DNA of 24,154 nt, from NCBI GenBank assembly GCA_964626885.1, contig CAZVJA010000063.1:1-24154 (forward strand). The letters are read 5' to 3'. Below the pieces are notes generated by a model. It did not search any database. It was not told where the DNA came from and saw only the letters and a program-made list of their open reading frames with translations. The position numbers were made by a program, and so were the translations under genes. Below, in pieces: positions 6,050 through 12,312 of the stretch (position 1 is its first letter; each line of letters starts with the position of its first letter). Source of the DNA: CAZVJA01 sp964626885 (GTDB lineage Bacteria; Planctomycetota; Planctomycetia; Planctomycetales; Planctomycetaceae).

Positions 6050-7075
6050 ATGACGACCAAAGAACAAATCGACGATGTCCTGGATGACATAACCGAATTG
6101 CAAACCGCCGGCCTGCGCGAAAGTGATAACGTCGACCGCGCTCTTGATGCCTGCACCGAAGCCCTCGAAGCCGAAAAGCGAAACGACACCAAGGCGGCGA
6201 ATAGGGCTGTCACCTACGCGAGGTTTTGGGCTCTGGGAGCGACGAACGAACACCAACGCAACAATATTGTCTCGACTTACGGCTACCTGCCGCGCGGGCT
6301 GGGCGACTCTGAGGCCTACCGGCGAGTCGCCAGCGCATCGCATACGCTGAGGGTTCGGGATGGTATTAAGGCGCACCTCGGTCGCGTTCGCGAGACAATC
6401 AGTAAGCAGCGAAGGCCGGGGCCGGACCGTCGTCGAGCCTACGCCGACCTGCGCGTCGCTGAGGATTTGTTGAGCGGGAAGGAGCCGGCTGTCCCGACCG
6501 CGATGCGATTCGTTGTCGCTGCCGCTGTCGAGCGACCGGTCGCGACCGCTGAGGCAAAAGCACCGCCGACCGAACGGCGAAAGCTATATGACTTCGAGAA
6601 GCGGAGCAGAAGGTATCGCATTTGCATCCACGAAGCCTCGCATTGTTGGGCGTGCACTTTTTACGGTCGGTCTCGATACGTCGTCGACGTTTTCGTAAAC
6701 GACACCGCCGACGAGAATGGCGTCCAAGGTGCGCTGCGATATCTTCCTGCTGGGCTTTCCCCTCGCGATGAGCAATGCGTCGCTGTCGCCGGCTGGGCCG
6801 CACAGCATACGCTCTGTGAATCGGCGGAAGGCTGTTCCGCAGACTTCGCGCACCTGCGGAAGCTGGGGGTTCGGACCGGCGACGACTCGGGCGACCTGGC
6901 ATTCTTTAGCCTGCGCGAGAGCGAATCGCTCCGCGACCTGCGGCAGTACGTGCAGGCGGACATGCGGCAGCATCAGCGATTTGTTCAGACTCTCGCGGAC
7001 GCCTTGTTCCTCGACGGTCGCGTCGTCGCCAGCGAGGTCGAATCGCTATGGGAATCGCTTAAAGGTCAAGGTTGA
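6050..7075 (+). CDS. M41-like zinc metallopeptidase without ATPase domain
   Basis: 341 aa. The ATG at 6050 follows AAAGGAG by 9 bases; the GTG at 6026 is not used. Residues 1-150 are mostly helical and charged, rich in Arg and Ala, with no nucleotide-binding motif. The C-terminal half has RICIHEASHCWACTFYGR with the zinc motif HEASH at 194-198, then VAVAGWAAQHTL, then SADFAHLRKLG with Asp 265. The order HExxH, AGxAA, then an Asp in a DxxxA-like helix is that of the FtsH-type M41 peptidase (two His and one Asp as zinc ligands). FtsH itself is a membrane AAA protease; here the peptidase stands alone with no membrane segment or AAA domain. A role in cleaving a repressor or a phage protein is possible but not shown. 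Confidence 0.72.
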   Translation: MTTKEQIDDVLDDITELQTAGLRESDNVDRALDACTEALEAEKRNDTKAANRAVTYARFWALGATNEHQRNNIVSTYGYLPRGLGDSEAYRRVASASHTLRVRDGIKAHLGRVRETISKQRRPGPDRRRAYADLRVAEDLLSGKEPAVPTAMRFVVAAAVERPVATAEAKAPPTERRKLYDFEKRSRRYRICIHEASHCWACTFYGRSRYVVDVFVNDTADENGVQGALRYLPAGLSPRDEQCVAVAGWAAQHTLCESAEGCSADFAHLRKLGVRTGDDSGDLAFFSLRESESLRDLRQYVQADMRQHQRFVQTLADALFLDGRVVASEVESLWESLKGQG

Positions 7076-7154
7076 CAATTCAGTAGTCTCGCCGGCGACC
7101 GAGCGCATATCAATCGGGGCCGGTCGTCGGAGGGTCTTCTCATATTCAGGGACG

Positions 7155-7331
7155 ATGATTGTGACACAACAAAGGTCGAGCGATCCCTCGACGGATGAAA
7201 TTCGAGAGCGCTGCAAGTTAATTCAAAGCGAATGGACCGCCGAGCAGGAGCGTACAGCGAGGACCGGCGAGCGGGAGCACAAGCCGTATGAGTTTCCGGT
7301 CGTTAGATATATCGGCGAAGAAGACCCCTAA
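7155..7331 (+). CDS. Small hypothetical protein of the element
   Basis: 58 aa from ATG 7155; the frame is open further upstream but those residues lie over the peptidase gene. Residues 11-30 (DEIRERCKLIQSEWTAEQER) make a charged amphipathic helix, followed by GEREHKPYEFPVVRYIGEEDP. Small proteins of the type 'EIRERC..IQ..W' followed by a Pro-rich end occur near integrases in similar elements. There is a modest CAGGG upstream. It is the last gene before the promoter/operator of the integrase operon. Function unknown. Confidence 0.62.
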   Translation: MIVTQQRSSDPSTDEIRERCKLIQSEWTAEQERTARTGEREHKPYEFPVVRYIGEEDP

Positions 7332-7375
7332 ATTGTGGACACGGTATTGACTCCCGATAATATCGTGACCACAAT
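7332..7375 (+). promoter_or_regulatory. Promoter and operator of the RHH-integrase operon
   Basis: A 12-base arm at 7332-7343 (ATTGTGGACACG) is inverted at 7364-7375 (CGTGACCACAAT) with one mismatch. Between them is a further palindrome GATA-A-TATC (7356-7364). A possible -35 TTGACT (7347-7352) and -10 CACAAT (7370-7375) are 17 bases apart. The right arm covers the -10, so a protein bound here would block transcription. A further half-like sequence TGTGGTATT lies at 7384-7392. The RHH-like protein encoded next could be the autorepressor. Promoter calling by eye is uncertain. Confidence 0.5.
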
Positions 7376-7420
7376 ATCAAGCTGTGGTATTCAATTGTCC
7401 GATAGGAAAAGGAGGAGCAG

Positions 7421-7594
7421 ATGGGGCGCAAACCGCTGGCCGATATCGCCAAGAGCGACCGACCGCTGAAGATTCGCCTGACCGATGGGGAGCGCGATGA
7501 GCTAGAACGCGCTGCCGGGAAGACGCCGGTCTCGACCTGGGCACGCGATACGCTGCTGGCAATCGCACGAAAGCAGAAGGGGAAGAACCGATGA
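7421..7594 (+). CDS. Small ribbon-helix-helix-like regulator next to integrase
   Basis: 57 aa, not overlapped by another gene except ATGA at its stop with the integrase start (7591-7594), so the two are translationally coupled. An excellent ribosome site AAGGAGGAG lies just upstream. The sequence MGRKPLADIAKSDRPLKIRL, then TDGERDELERAAGKTPVSTW, then ARDTLLAIA has the strand-helix-helix plan of Arc/MetJ-type ribbon-helix-helix proteins: a basic strand LKIRLT, helix ERDELERAA, a turn, and VSTWARDTLLAIA. Such proteins are usually repressors or accessory excision factors. The palindrome upstream may be its own site. The assignment is from pattern and context. Confidence 0.75.
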   Translation: MGRKPLADIAKSDRPLKIRLTDGERDELERAAGKTPVSTWARDTLLAIARKQKGKNR

Positions 7595-8835
7595 AGCGAA
7601 TTAATGTAATTGTGTTCAAGCCGACCGACCGACCGTTTTTCCATTGCCAATGGGTTGACCCCATCACCGGCAGAAAGAAGACGCGATCGGCGAAGACCAG
7701 CATCAAGCGCGACGCCGAGCGGTACGCTGGTCAGTTGGAAAAAGAGTTGCGGGAAGGGCGATTCCGCGATCCCTCGCGAATTACTTGGCAGGAGTTTCGC
7801 AAGCGGTACACGACTGAGGTCGTGCCGTCGAAAGCGCCGAAGACTAAGTACAAAGTCGAGACAATTTTTAAGTCGGTCGAGAAGTACATCGACCCCAAGC
7901 TCCTGACCTCGGTTGACGGGAATCAAATCAGCACATTGCAGAAGGCGCTCCGCGAGGATGAAGGCCAAGCCGAGGCGACCATCAAGGGGAGTATGTCCTA
8001 CCTGCTGGCGGCGCTCCGCTGGGCCAAGAAGGTCGGCCTGCTGGTCGAGGTTCCTGAGGTCGATATGCCGACGCGAACGGCGGCGATGAAGGGGAGACCG
8101 ATCACTGGCGAGGAGTTCGACCGCCTGCTGGCGACGATCCCTAAGGCCTTCTGGCCTGACGAGAGCCGAGAGCCGACCGCCGAGGAGCAGGAGAGGCGAA
8201 AGCGAATCATCGCGTCATGGGAGCACCTGCTACGTGGATTGTGGTGGAGTGGCCTGCGCCTCGGCGAAGCGCTGGCGCTGCATTGGACCGATGACCGCCT
8301 GATCTCCGTCGACCTGTCTGGTCGTCGACCGATGTTCCGCATTCGTGCTGCCGCTGAGAAAGGCTACAAGGATAGAACCCTGCCGATGTCGCCAGAGTTC
8401 GCCGAGATGCTCCTCGCGACGCCGGAGAAGGACCGGGAAGGCCTTGTCTTCAAGCTCCTGCCTCGGCACGATCATAAGAAGCCGCTGCGGGCTGATACGG
8501 TCTCGACGACAATTTCGGTCATCGGCAAGAAGGCTGGCGTTAAGGTTGTTATCATGAAGCCGGCGACGGCGACGACGCCGGAGAAAGCGAAGTTCGTCAC
8601 CGCGCACGATCTTCGCCGGTCCTTTGGTTTCCGCTGGTCGGTCCGGGTCATGCCGCCGATTTTGCAACAGCTAATGCGTCATGAGAACATCAAGACCACA
8701 CTGGAGTATTACGTCGGGCGGAACGCCGAGGCGACCGCCGAGGTCGTGTGGGAAGCATTCGCTAACACAATCGCTAACACTAGCACCGAAAGCGGAACCA
8801 AGCCGATAGCGCGTCGTCGCAAGTCTAGTAATTGA
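7591..8835 (+). CDS. int: Tyrosine recombinase (integrase)
   Basis: 414 aa. It inserts and excises the element at the 15-bp core. The N-terminal ~60 residues fold as an arm-binding type region (VDPITGRKKTRSAKTS, then KRDAERYAGQLEKELREG). A core-binding SAM-like region follows (~65-160: TWQEFRKRYTTEV, ISTLQKALRE, SYLLAALRWAKKVGL). The catalytic domain shows Arg 223 in GLRLGEALAL, Lys 257 in EKGYKDRTLP, HDLRR with His 339 and Arg 342, RHENIKTT with His 364, and Tyr 373 in LEYYVG. All catalytic residues are therefore present and the gene looks active. It is coupled to the RHH-like gene. Its last codons contain the right arm-type sites, and the right core begins 39 bases after its stop, so atuA may be co-transcribed with it. 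Confidence 0.94.
   Translation: MKRINVIVFKPTDRPFFHCQWVDPITGRKKTRSAKTSIKRDAERYAGQLEKELREGRFRDPSRITWQEFRKRYTTEVVPSKAPKTKYKVETIFKSVEKYIDPKLLTSVDGNQISTLQKALREDEGQAEATIKGSMSYLLAALRWAKKVGLLVEVPEVDMPTRTAAMKGRPITGEEFDRLLATIPKAFWPDESREPTAEEQERRKRIIASWEHLLRGLWWSGLRLGEALALHWTDDRLISVDLSGRRPMFRIRAAAEKGYKDRTLPMSPEFAEMLLATPEKDREGLVFKLLPRHDHKKPLRADTVSTTISVIGKKAGVKVVIMKPATATTPEKAKFVTAHDLRRSFGFRWSVRVMPPILQQLMRHENIKTTLEYYVGRNAEATAEVVWEAFANTIANTSTESGTKPIARRRKSSN
8757..8783 (+). promoter_or_regulatory. Right arm-type integrase site (paired GCTAAC)
   Basis: GCTAAC at 8761-8766 and 8773-8778, again 12 bases apart, inside a block matching the left one at 22 of 27 positions. It lies within the 3' end of the integrase gene (codons for FANTIANTS), so the repeated Ala-Asn-Thr residues there may reflect selection on DNA rather than protein. 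Confidence 0.6.
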
Positions 8836-8860
8836 ATCGCCTTAGAAAAGCGGTCGGAAC

Positions 8861-10240
8861 ATGGCGGGAAAAGTCATTCGCATTGGCAACGGAGCGGGGT
8901 TCTGGGGGGATAATCTCGATGCGCCTCGCTTTTTGGCGGAGGGGGGGCGGCTCGACTATCTCACGCTCGAATATCTGGCTGAGCTGACGATGTCGATCCT
9001 GGCGCATCAGAAAGCGCGCAGCCCGCAGACCGGCTACGTCACCGATTTTCCGATCGTTCTCGACAGCCTGCTCCCAGCACTAAAGTCGCAGTCGAAGCTG
9101 AAAATCGTCACCAATGCCGGCGGGATGAACCCGACCGGCTGCGCGCGGGAAATCGCCGATCGTCTCGCTTCCGGCGGATTACGCGACGTATCGGTGGCGG
9201 CGGTCGGCGGAGATGACCTGCTTCCGCATCTCGACGCCTGCCTTCAGGCGGGGGAGACATTCACGCACTTCGAGACGGGAGAGCCGTTCGAGAAGGTTCG
9301 CGAGAAACTGGTCAGCGCGAATGTCTATCTCGGAGCAGCGGGGATTGTCGAGGCGCTGTCGCGCGAAGCGCGGATCGTCATCACCGGCCGCGTGGCCGAT
9401 GCGTCGCTGACCGTCGGCCCGGCGATCTTCGAGCAGGGGTGGAAATGGGACGACTGGAATAAGCTCGCCCAGGCCACCGTCGCGGGGCATCTCATCGAGT
9501 GCGGCGCGCAGGCGACCGGCGGCATGTATTCCGACTGGACGCCGGAAATCTCGCTGGGTGATATCGGCTATCCGCTCGTCGAACTGGCGGAAGGTGGCAC
9601 GTTCGTCATCACCAAGCCGGAAGGGACTGGAGGCGCGGTGACAATCGGCACCGTTTCCGAGCAACTCGTTTACGAGATCGGAGACCCGGCGCATTATCTG
9701 ACGCCGGACGTCGATGCCGACTTCTCGCATGTCCATCTGAAAGAGGAATCGCACGACCGCGTGCGCGTCGAAGGGGCGCGAGGCAATCCCGCGCCGGAGA
9801 GATACAAAGTGTCGATGGCCTATCACGATGGCTACACCGCCGGAGGCGGGCTGGTTCTTTCGGGACGAAACGCCGCACGGAATGCCAAGTGCGCCGCCGA
9901 AGCAATTTTCGCGCGGCTCAAGCGAGGCGGGTTTACCTATGCGCGGACGAACATCGAATGCGTCGGCGCGGGGGATTCGTTGCCGGGGATCTGGAAGCGC
10001 CCCGAGGAAGTGTGGGAAGTGCAGTTGCGAGTCAGTGTGCACGATCCGTCTCGTGAAGCAGTCGAGCGGTTCGCCACCGAGCTCGCGCCGCTGGTCACCT
10101 CCGGCCCGCCGGGAGTGACAGGGTATGCGAACGCGCGGCCGCGTTGTCGTCCCGTCCTCGCGTACTGGCCCACAACCATTGCTCGCGAGCGGGTGTCTCC
10201 GGTCGTGATCGTCAAACCGGCGAAGGAGTGGCTGGCATGA
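8861..10240 (+). CDS. atuA: AtuA family protein (DUF1446), rebuilt start
   Basis: 459 aa. AtuA proteins belong to acyclic terpene utilisation clusters; their exact reaction is not settled. Family hallmarks are visible: GNGAGFWGD near the start, DYLTLEYLAELTM (~33-45), NAGGMNP (~86), ITGRVADASLTVGPA, HLIECGAQATGG, and a C-terminal part with SMAYHDGYTAGGGLV. The ferredoxin-fold tail found in longer AtuA proteins is encoded separately by the next gene, which overlaps by ATGA. The first five codons (MAGKV) come from the mobile element; the original host start is stranded at 601. There is no convincing ribosome site before the new ATG, and the integrase stop is only 25 bases upstream, so expression may now depend on read-through from the element. 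Confidence 0.9.
   Translation: MAGKVIRIGNGAGFWGDNLDAPRFLAEGGRLDYLTLEYLAELTMSILAHQKARSPQTGYVTDFPIVLDSLLPALKSQSKLKIVTNAGGMNPTGCAREIADRLASGGLRDVSVAAVGGDDLLPHLDACLQAGETFTHFETGEPFEKVREKLVSANVYLGAAGIVEALSREARIVITGRVADASLTVGPAIFEQGWKWDDWNKLAQATVAGHLIECGAQATGGMYSDWTPEISLGDIGYPLVELAEGGTFVITKPEGTGGAVTIGTVSEQLVYEIGDPAHYLTPDVDADFSHVHLKEESHDRVRVEGARGNPAPERYKVSMAYHDGYTAGGGLVLSGRNAARNAKCAAEAIFARLKRGGFTYARTNIECVGAGDSLPGIWKRPEEVWEVQLRVSVHDPSREAVERFATELAPLVTSGPPGVTGYANARPRCRPVLAYWPTTIARERVSPVVIVKPAKEWLA
8875..8889 (+). repeat. attR core (15-bp direct repeat)
   Basis: Second copy of CATTCGCATTGGCAA, lying in codons 5 to 10 of the present atuA. Sequence to the right is host atuA; sequence to the left, including the ATG at 8861, belongs to the element. 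Confidence 0.85.
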
Positions 10241-10587
10241 GCAATTCGATTCGACTAGGCGACATCGCACATGCACGTTCCGGCGATAAGGGAAACCACG
10301 CGAACGTGGGCGTGATCGCTTACACCGAAGCTGGGTTTGACTATTTACGCAAGGTTCTCACGGAGACGCGGGTCGCGGAATATTTTCTTCCTCTCAAGCC
10401 GCGTGCAGTCGAACGCTTCGAGCTGCCGGGGATTCACGCGTTCAATTTTGTGCTGCATGAGATTCTCGCGGGAGGGGCCAGCCGATCGCTGCGGATCGAC
10501 AATCAGGGAAAGACGCTCGGCCCGGCGATTCTGGAATTGCAGTTGCCGATGCCGGGGAACGTTGACGCGATGAAATGCACGAGTTGA
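10237..10587 (+). CDS. AtuA-like ferredoxin-fold domain protein
   Basis: 116 aa from ATG 10237, overlapping the atuA stop by ATGA. The sequence (LGDIAHARSGDKGNHANVGV, then FLPLKPRAVERFELPGIHAFNFVLHE, then ILAGGASRSL, then DNQGKTLGPAILELQLP) is the conserved C-terminal module of long AtuA proteins, here as a free-standing partner. It retains the most conserved parts: ARSGDKGN, the Arg-Phe-Glu-Leu-Pro stretch and the LGxAILxLQLP end. I infer that the two chains form one functional unit. Start and family are clear; the molecular role is not known to me. The long intergenic hairpin follows its stop. Confidence 0.88.
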   Translation: MSNSIRLGDIAHARSGDKGNHANVGVIAYTEAGFDYLRKVLTETRVAEYFLPLKPRAVERFELPGIHAFNFVLHEILAGGASRSLRIDNQGKTLGPAILELQLPMPGNVDAMKCTS

Positions 10588-10631
10588 CGAGAAACGGAAA
10601 ATCGGGACAGATGATCGGGGAAAAAGACTGC

Positions 10632-10779
10632 ACCGCGGAGTTCGCGGAGAACGCGGAGAGGAATGAGGATGGGAGATAGAAGATGGAGGATGGAAAATGT
10701 CGGCGATTGCATTCTTCTCCATCCTCATCCCTTCCTCTCCATCCTATGCTTCCTCTGCGATCTCCGCGAACTCTGCGGT
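10632..10779. repeat. Large imperfect palindromic intergenic element
   Basis: The left arm from 10632 (ACCGCGGAGTTCGCGGAGA) and the right arm ending at 10779, read in reverse complement (ACCGCAGAGTTCGCGGAGA), match closely over about 30 bases. The inner parts continue with GA-rich/CT-rich complementarity (GATGAGGATGG-type words opposite CCATCCTCATCC). The whole ~148 bases could fold into one long hairpin. It carries no gene. The CCGCGGAGTTCGCGG words look like an interspersed repeat rather than a local terminator. Confidence 0.7.
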
Positions 10780-10832
10780 AAAAGTATGCCTGCTTTAGTC
10801 GCTGTTTGATTCCTTCATTGGTAATCGCGCCC

Positions 10833-11636
10833 ATGACTTCATCTCTCGTCACATTCTCCGTCGAAAATGGAATCGCAGAGCTGCGACTCAATCGACCCGA
10901 CAAACGCAACGCGTTGACCCGCGCGCTGTTGGAACAGGCGACGGATTTGGTCGCGAAAGTCGCCGCGAGCGCGGATGTTCGGCTGTTCGTTCTTTCCGCG
11001 GAAGGGCAGGTCTTCTGCGCGGGGATGGATCTCGGCGAGATGCAGCAGCGAGCCGCGCAGCCCGATGCGAAAGATCAGTGGGCACGGGACGCGCGCGTCT
11101 ATCACGACCTGCTTGCAGCGATATTCAGGCTTTCGATGCCGACGCTGTGCATCGTGCAGGGACCGGTGGTGGCTGGAGGGGTCGGACTCGTCGCGGCGTG
11201 CGACATGGTACTTGCGTCGGACAAAGCGTCGTTCGCGCTGCCGGAGCCGAAGCGGGGCATCACCGCCGCGATGGTAGCGCCGTTGTTGATTTACCGAGTC
11301 GGTCCCGGCGCGGCGACGGCCATGCTCCTTTCCGGACGCACGTACTCGGCTGACGAGGCTCTGCGGATCGGCTTCTGCCATTTTCTCGTTCCGAGTGCAG
11401 AGTTGGAGACCCCGCAACGCGAGTTGTGTGATTCCATTCTCACCGGTTCGCCGCACGCTCTGGCCATTACAAAGCGTCACGCGCGAGCCTGTTCGGCCGA
11501 GGATCTGCTCGAGCAACTGGAATCGAGTATTTCGGTCTCGGCAGAGGCACGCGAGTCAGCCGATGCCCGCGAAGGGCTCGCGGCTTTTCTGGAGAAGCGA
11601 AATCCCTCATGGGGGCCGCCCTCTCCGACACAATAG
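10833..11636 (+). CDS. Enoyl-CoA hydratase/isomerase family (LiuC/AtuE-like crotonase)
   Basis: 267 aa from ATG 10833; an in-frame TTG at 10806 is rejected. Crotonase hallmarks: LNRPDKRNAL near residue 20, the oxyanion-hole segment FCAGMDL (61-67) and VVAGGVGLVAACD (112-124). The catalytic Glu of enoyl-CoA hydratase 1 in GGGCELA is Gly here (118), while the second Glu is kept in LPEPKRG (138). A Gly at the first position with PE/SE retained is what methylglutaconyl-CoA and carboxygeranoyl-CoA hydratases (LiuC, AtuE) show. This fits the AtuA neighbours and suggests hydration of a branched 3-methyl-enoyl-CoA. It might also act with leucine degradation genes elsewhere. The carboxylase genes of that pathway are not in the window. 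Confidence 0.88.
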   Translation: MTSSLVTFSVENGIAELRLNRPDKRNALTRALLEQATDLVAKVAASADVRLFVLSAEGQVFCAGMDLGEMQQRAAQPDAKDQWARDARVYHDLLAAIFRLSMPTLCIVQGPVVAGGVGLVAACDMVLASDKASFALPEPKRGITAAMVAPLLIYRVGPGAATAMLLSGRTYSADEALRIGFCHFLVPSAELETPQRELCDSILTGSPHALAITKRHARACSAEDLLEQLESSISVSAEARESADAREGLAAFLEKRNPSWGPPSPTQ

Positions 11637-12010
11637 GTGGCCGAACACAATTTGGAGGACGTCCGTATCTGTACTTTCGATACGGATCGGAGTCACGCAT
11701 CGTTTGGCATCGCAACGCCAAAGGGCTGCTGCTGTCGTTCGTCCTGTGCGTCGTCGGGGGAACCGTCATTCACATGACGTCACTTCAGGCGGAACGTGTA
11801 CCCTTGGACTCTGAGCGGACGCAAGTGAACGCCAGTCATTGGGTCATACACAGCCAAGAGGCTCAGCGTATCAAGGCGGATGGGCTGCTGCTGAAGTACA
11901 CTCTTCAGGGTGGTGCGGGGCTGATTATGTTCTCGATCGGCCTGTTCATGCATCTGTGGCTGCTGAAAGACCCGATACATTGTCCGGAGTCGAAGTCGGA
12001 AGACCTGTAG
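11609..12010 (+). CDS. Small two-helix membrane protein
   Basis: 133 aa; overlaps the end of the crotonase gene by 28 bases if the ATG at 11609 is right. Two hydrophobic helices are visible, at about 39-57 (KGLLLSFVLCVVGGTVIHM) and 100-120 (GGAGLIMFSIGLFMHLWLL). Between them lies a ~40-residue polar loop (QAERVPLDSERTQVN) that could face the periplasm. No family recognised. A GGAGG at 11654-11658 is not near any usual start in this frame, so the true start could be later. Codon-level appearance and the two clean helices argue that it is real. Confidence 0.58.
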   Translation: MGAALSDTIGGRTQFGGRPYLYFRYGSESRIVWHRNAKGLLLSFVLCVVGGTVIHMTSLQAERVPLDSERTQVNASHWVIHSQEAQRIKADGLLLKYTLQGGAGLIMFSIGLFMHLWLLKDPIHCPESKSEDL

Positions 12011-12312
12011 CCAAATCGGCGGATGCAGCCGGGTCAGACGTTGAATGTCGGGCTTTGAAATCCCCCCTTTGACTGCGGGTTTCGTGCCGATTTCGATGTG
12101 GTTGGCAGGGTAAATCCATCTTTCCCTAAATCGCCCGTCTTATTACACTTCCGCCCCGAATGATCCAGCAGGCGTGCCCGCCAGCAACGGGATTCCACCC
12201 ACGGCAAATACCGAGGGTGACTCTGCCGGTTCCGTTCGTTTCCGTCAATCCGCGCGGAGTGGTTCCCCTGCGCGGATGACTGGACTCACGCGATTCTTAT
12301 CGAGGAAAGCCG
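12011..12312. other. Intergenic stretch before the SbcD-like gene
   Basis: No frame of substance on either strand. The only structure I see is an 8-bp inverted repeat ATCCGCGC (12248-12255) / GCGCGGAT (12270-12277) with a 14-base loop and no T-run, about 35 bases before the next start. TTGACT at about 12068 has no good -10 partner. A promoter for the SbcD/SbcC-like operon should lie here but cannot be placed. Confidence 0.5.

Larger units (their letters stand above)
609..8889 (+). mobile_element. Integrated phage-satellite-like element (about 8.27 kb)
   Basis: The unit is bounded by identical 15-bp repeats, with the tyrosine integrase gene ending 39 bases inside the right one, the usual geometry for site-specific elements. 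All 12 genes lie on the plus strand and several overlap by ATGA. The content is replication (ssDNA-binding-like, Prim-Pol/helicase), small regulators (AlpA-like, RHH-like), a terminase small subunit, an M41-like peptidase and integrase. No large terminase, portal, capsid, tail, lysis or conjugation gene is present, and no gene is visibly broken. That combination matches phage satellites (PICI or P4-like) better than a decayed prophage, since attachment sites and integrase are intact. A small integrative element of another kind remains possible. The excised circle would be 8,266 bp. Confidence 0.82.

Noticed and set aside
9179..10276. 365-aa minus-strand frame opposite atuA
   Set aside because: Antisense to a clear AtuA gene; Arg/Pro-rich composition and no recognisable motif, as expected of a GC-rich shadow frame.
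11662..11686. 8-bp hairpin TCCGTATC/GATACGGA
   Set aside because: Lies inside the small membrane protein frame and has no T-run; too short to call a terminator.
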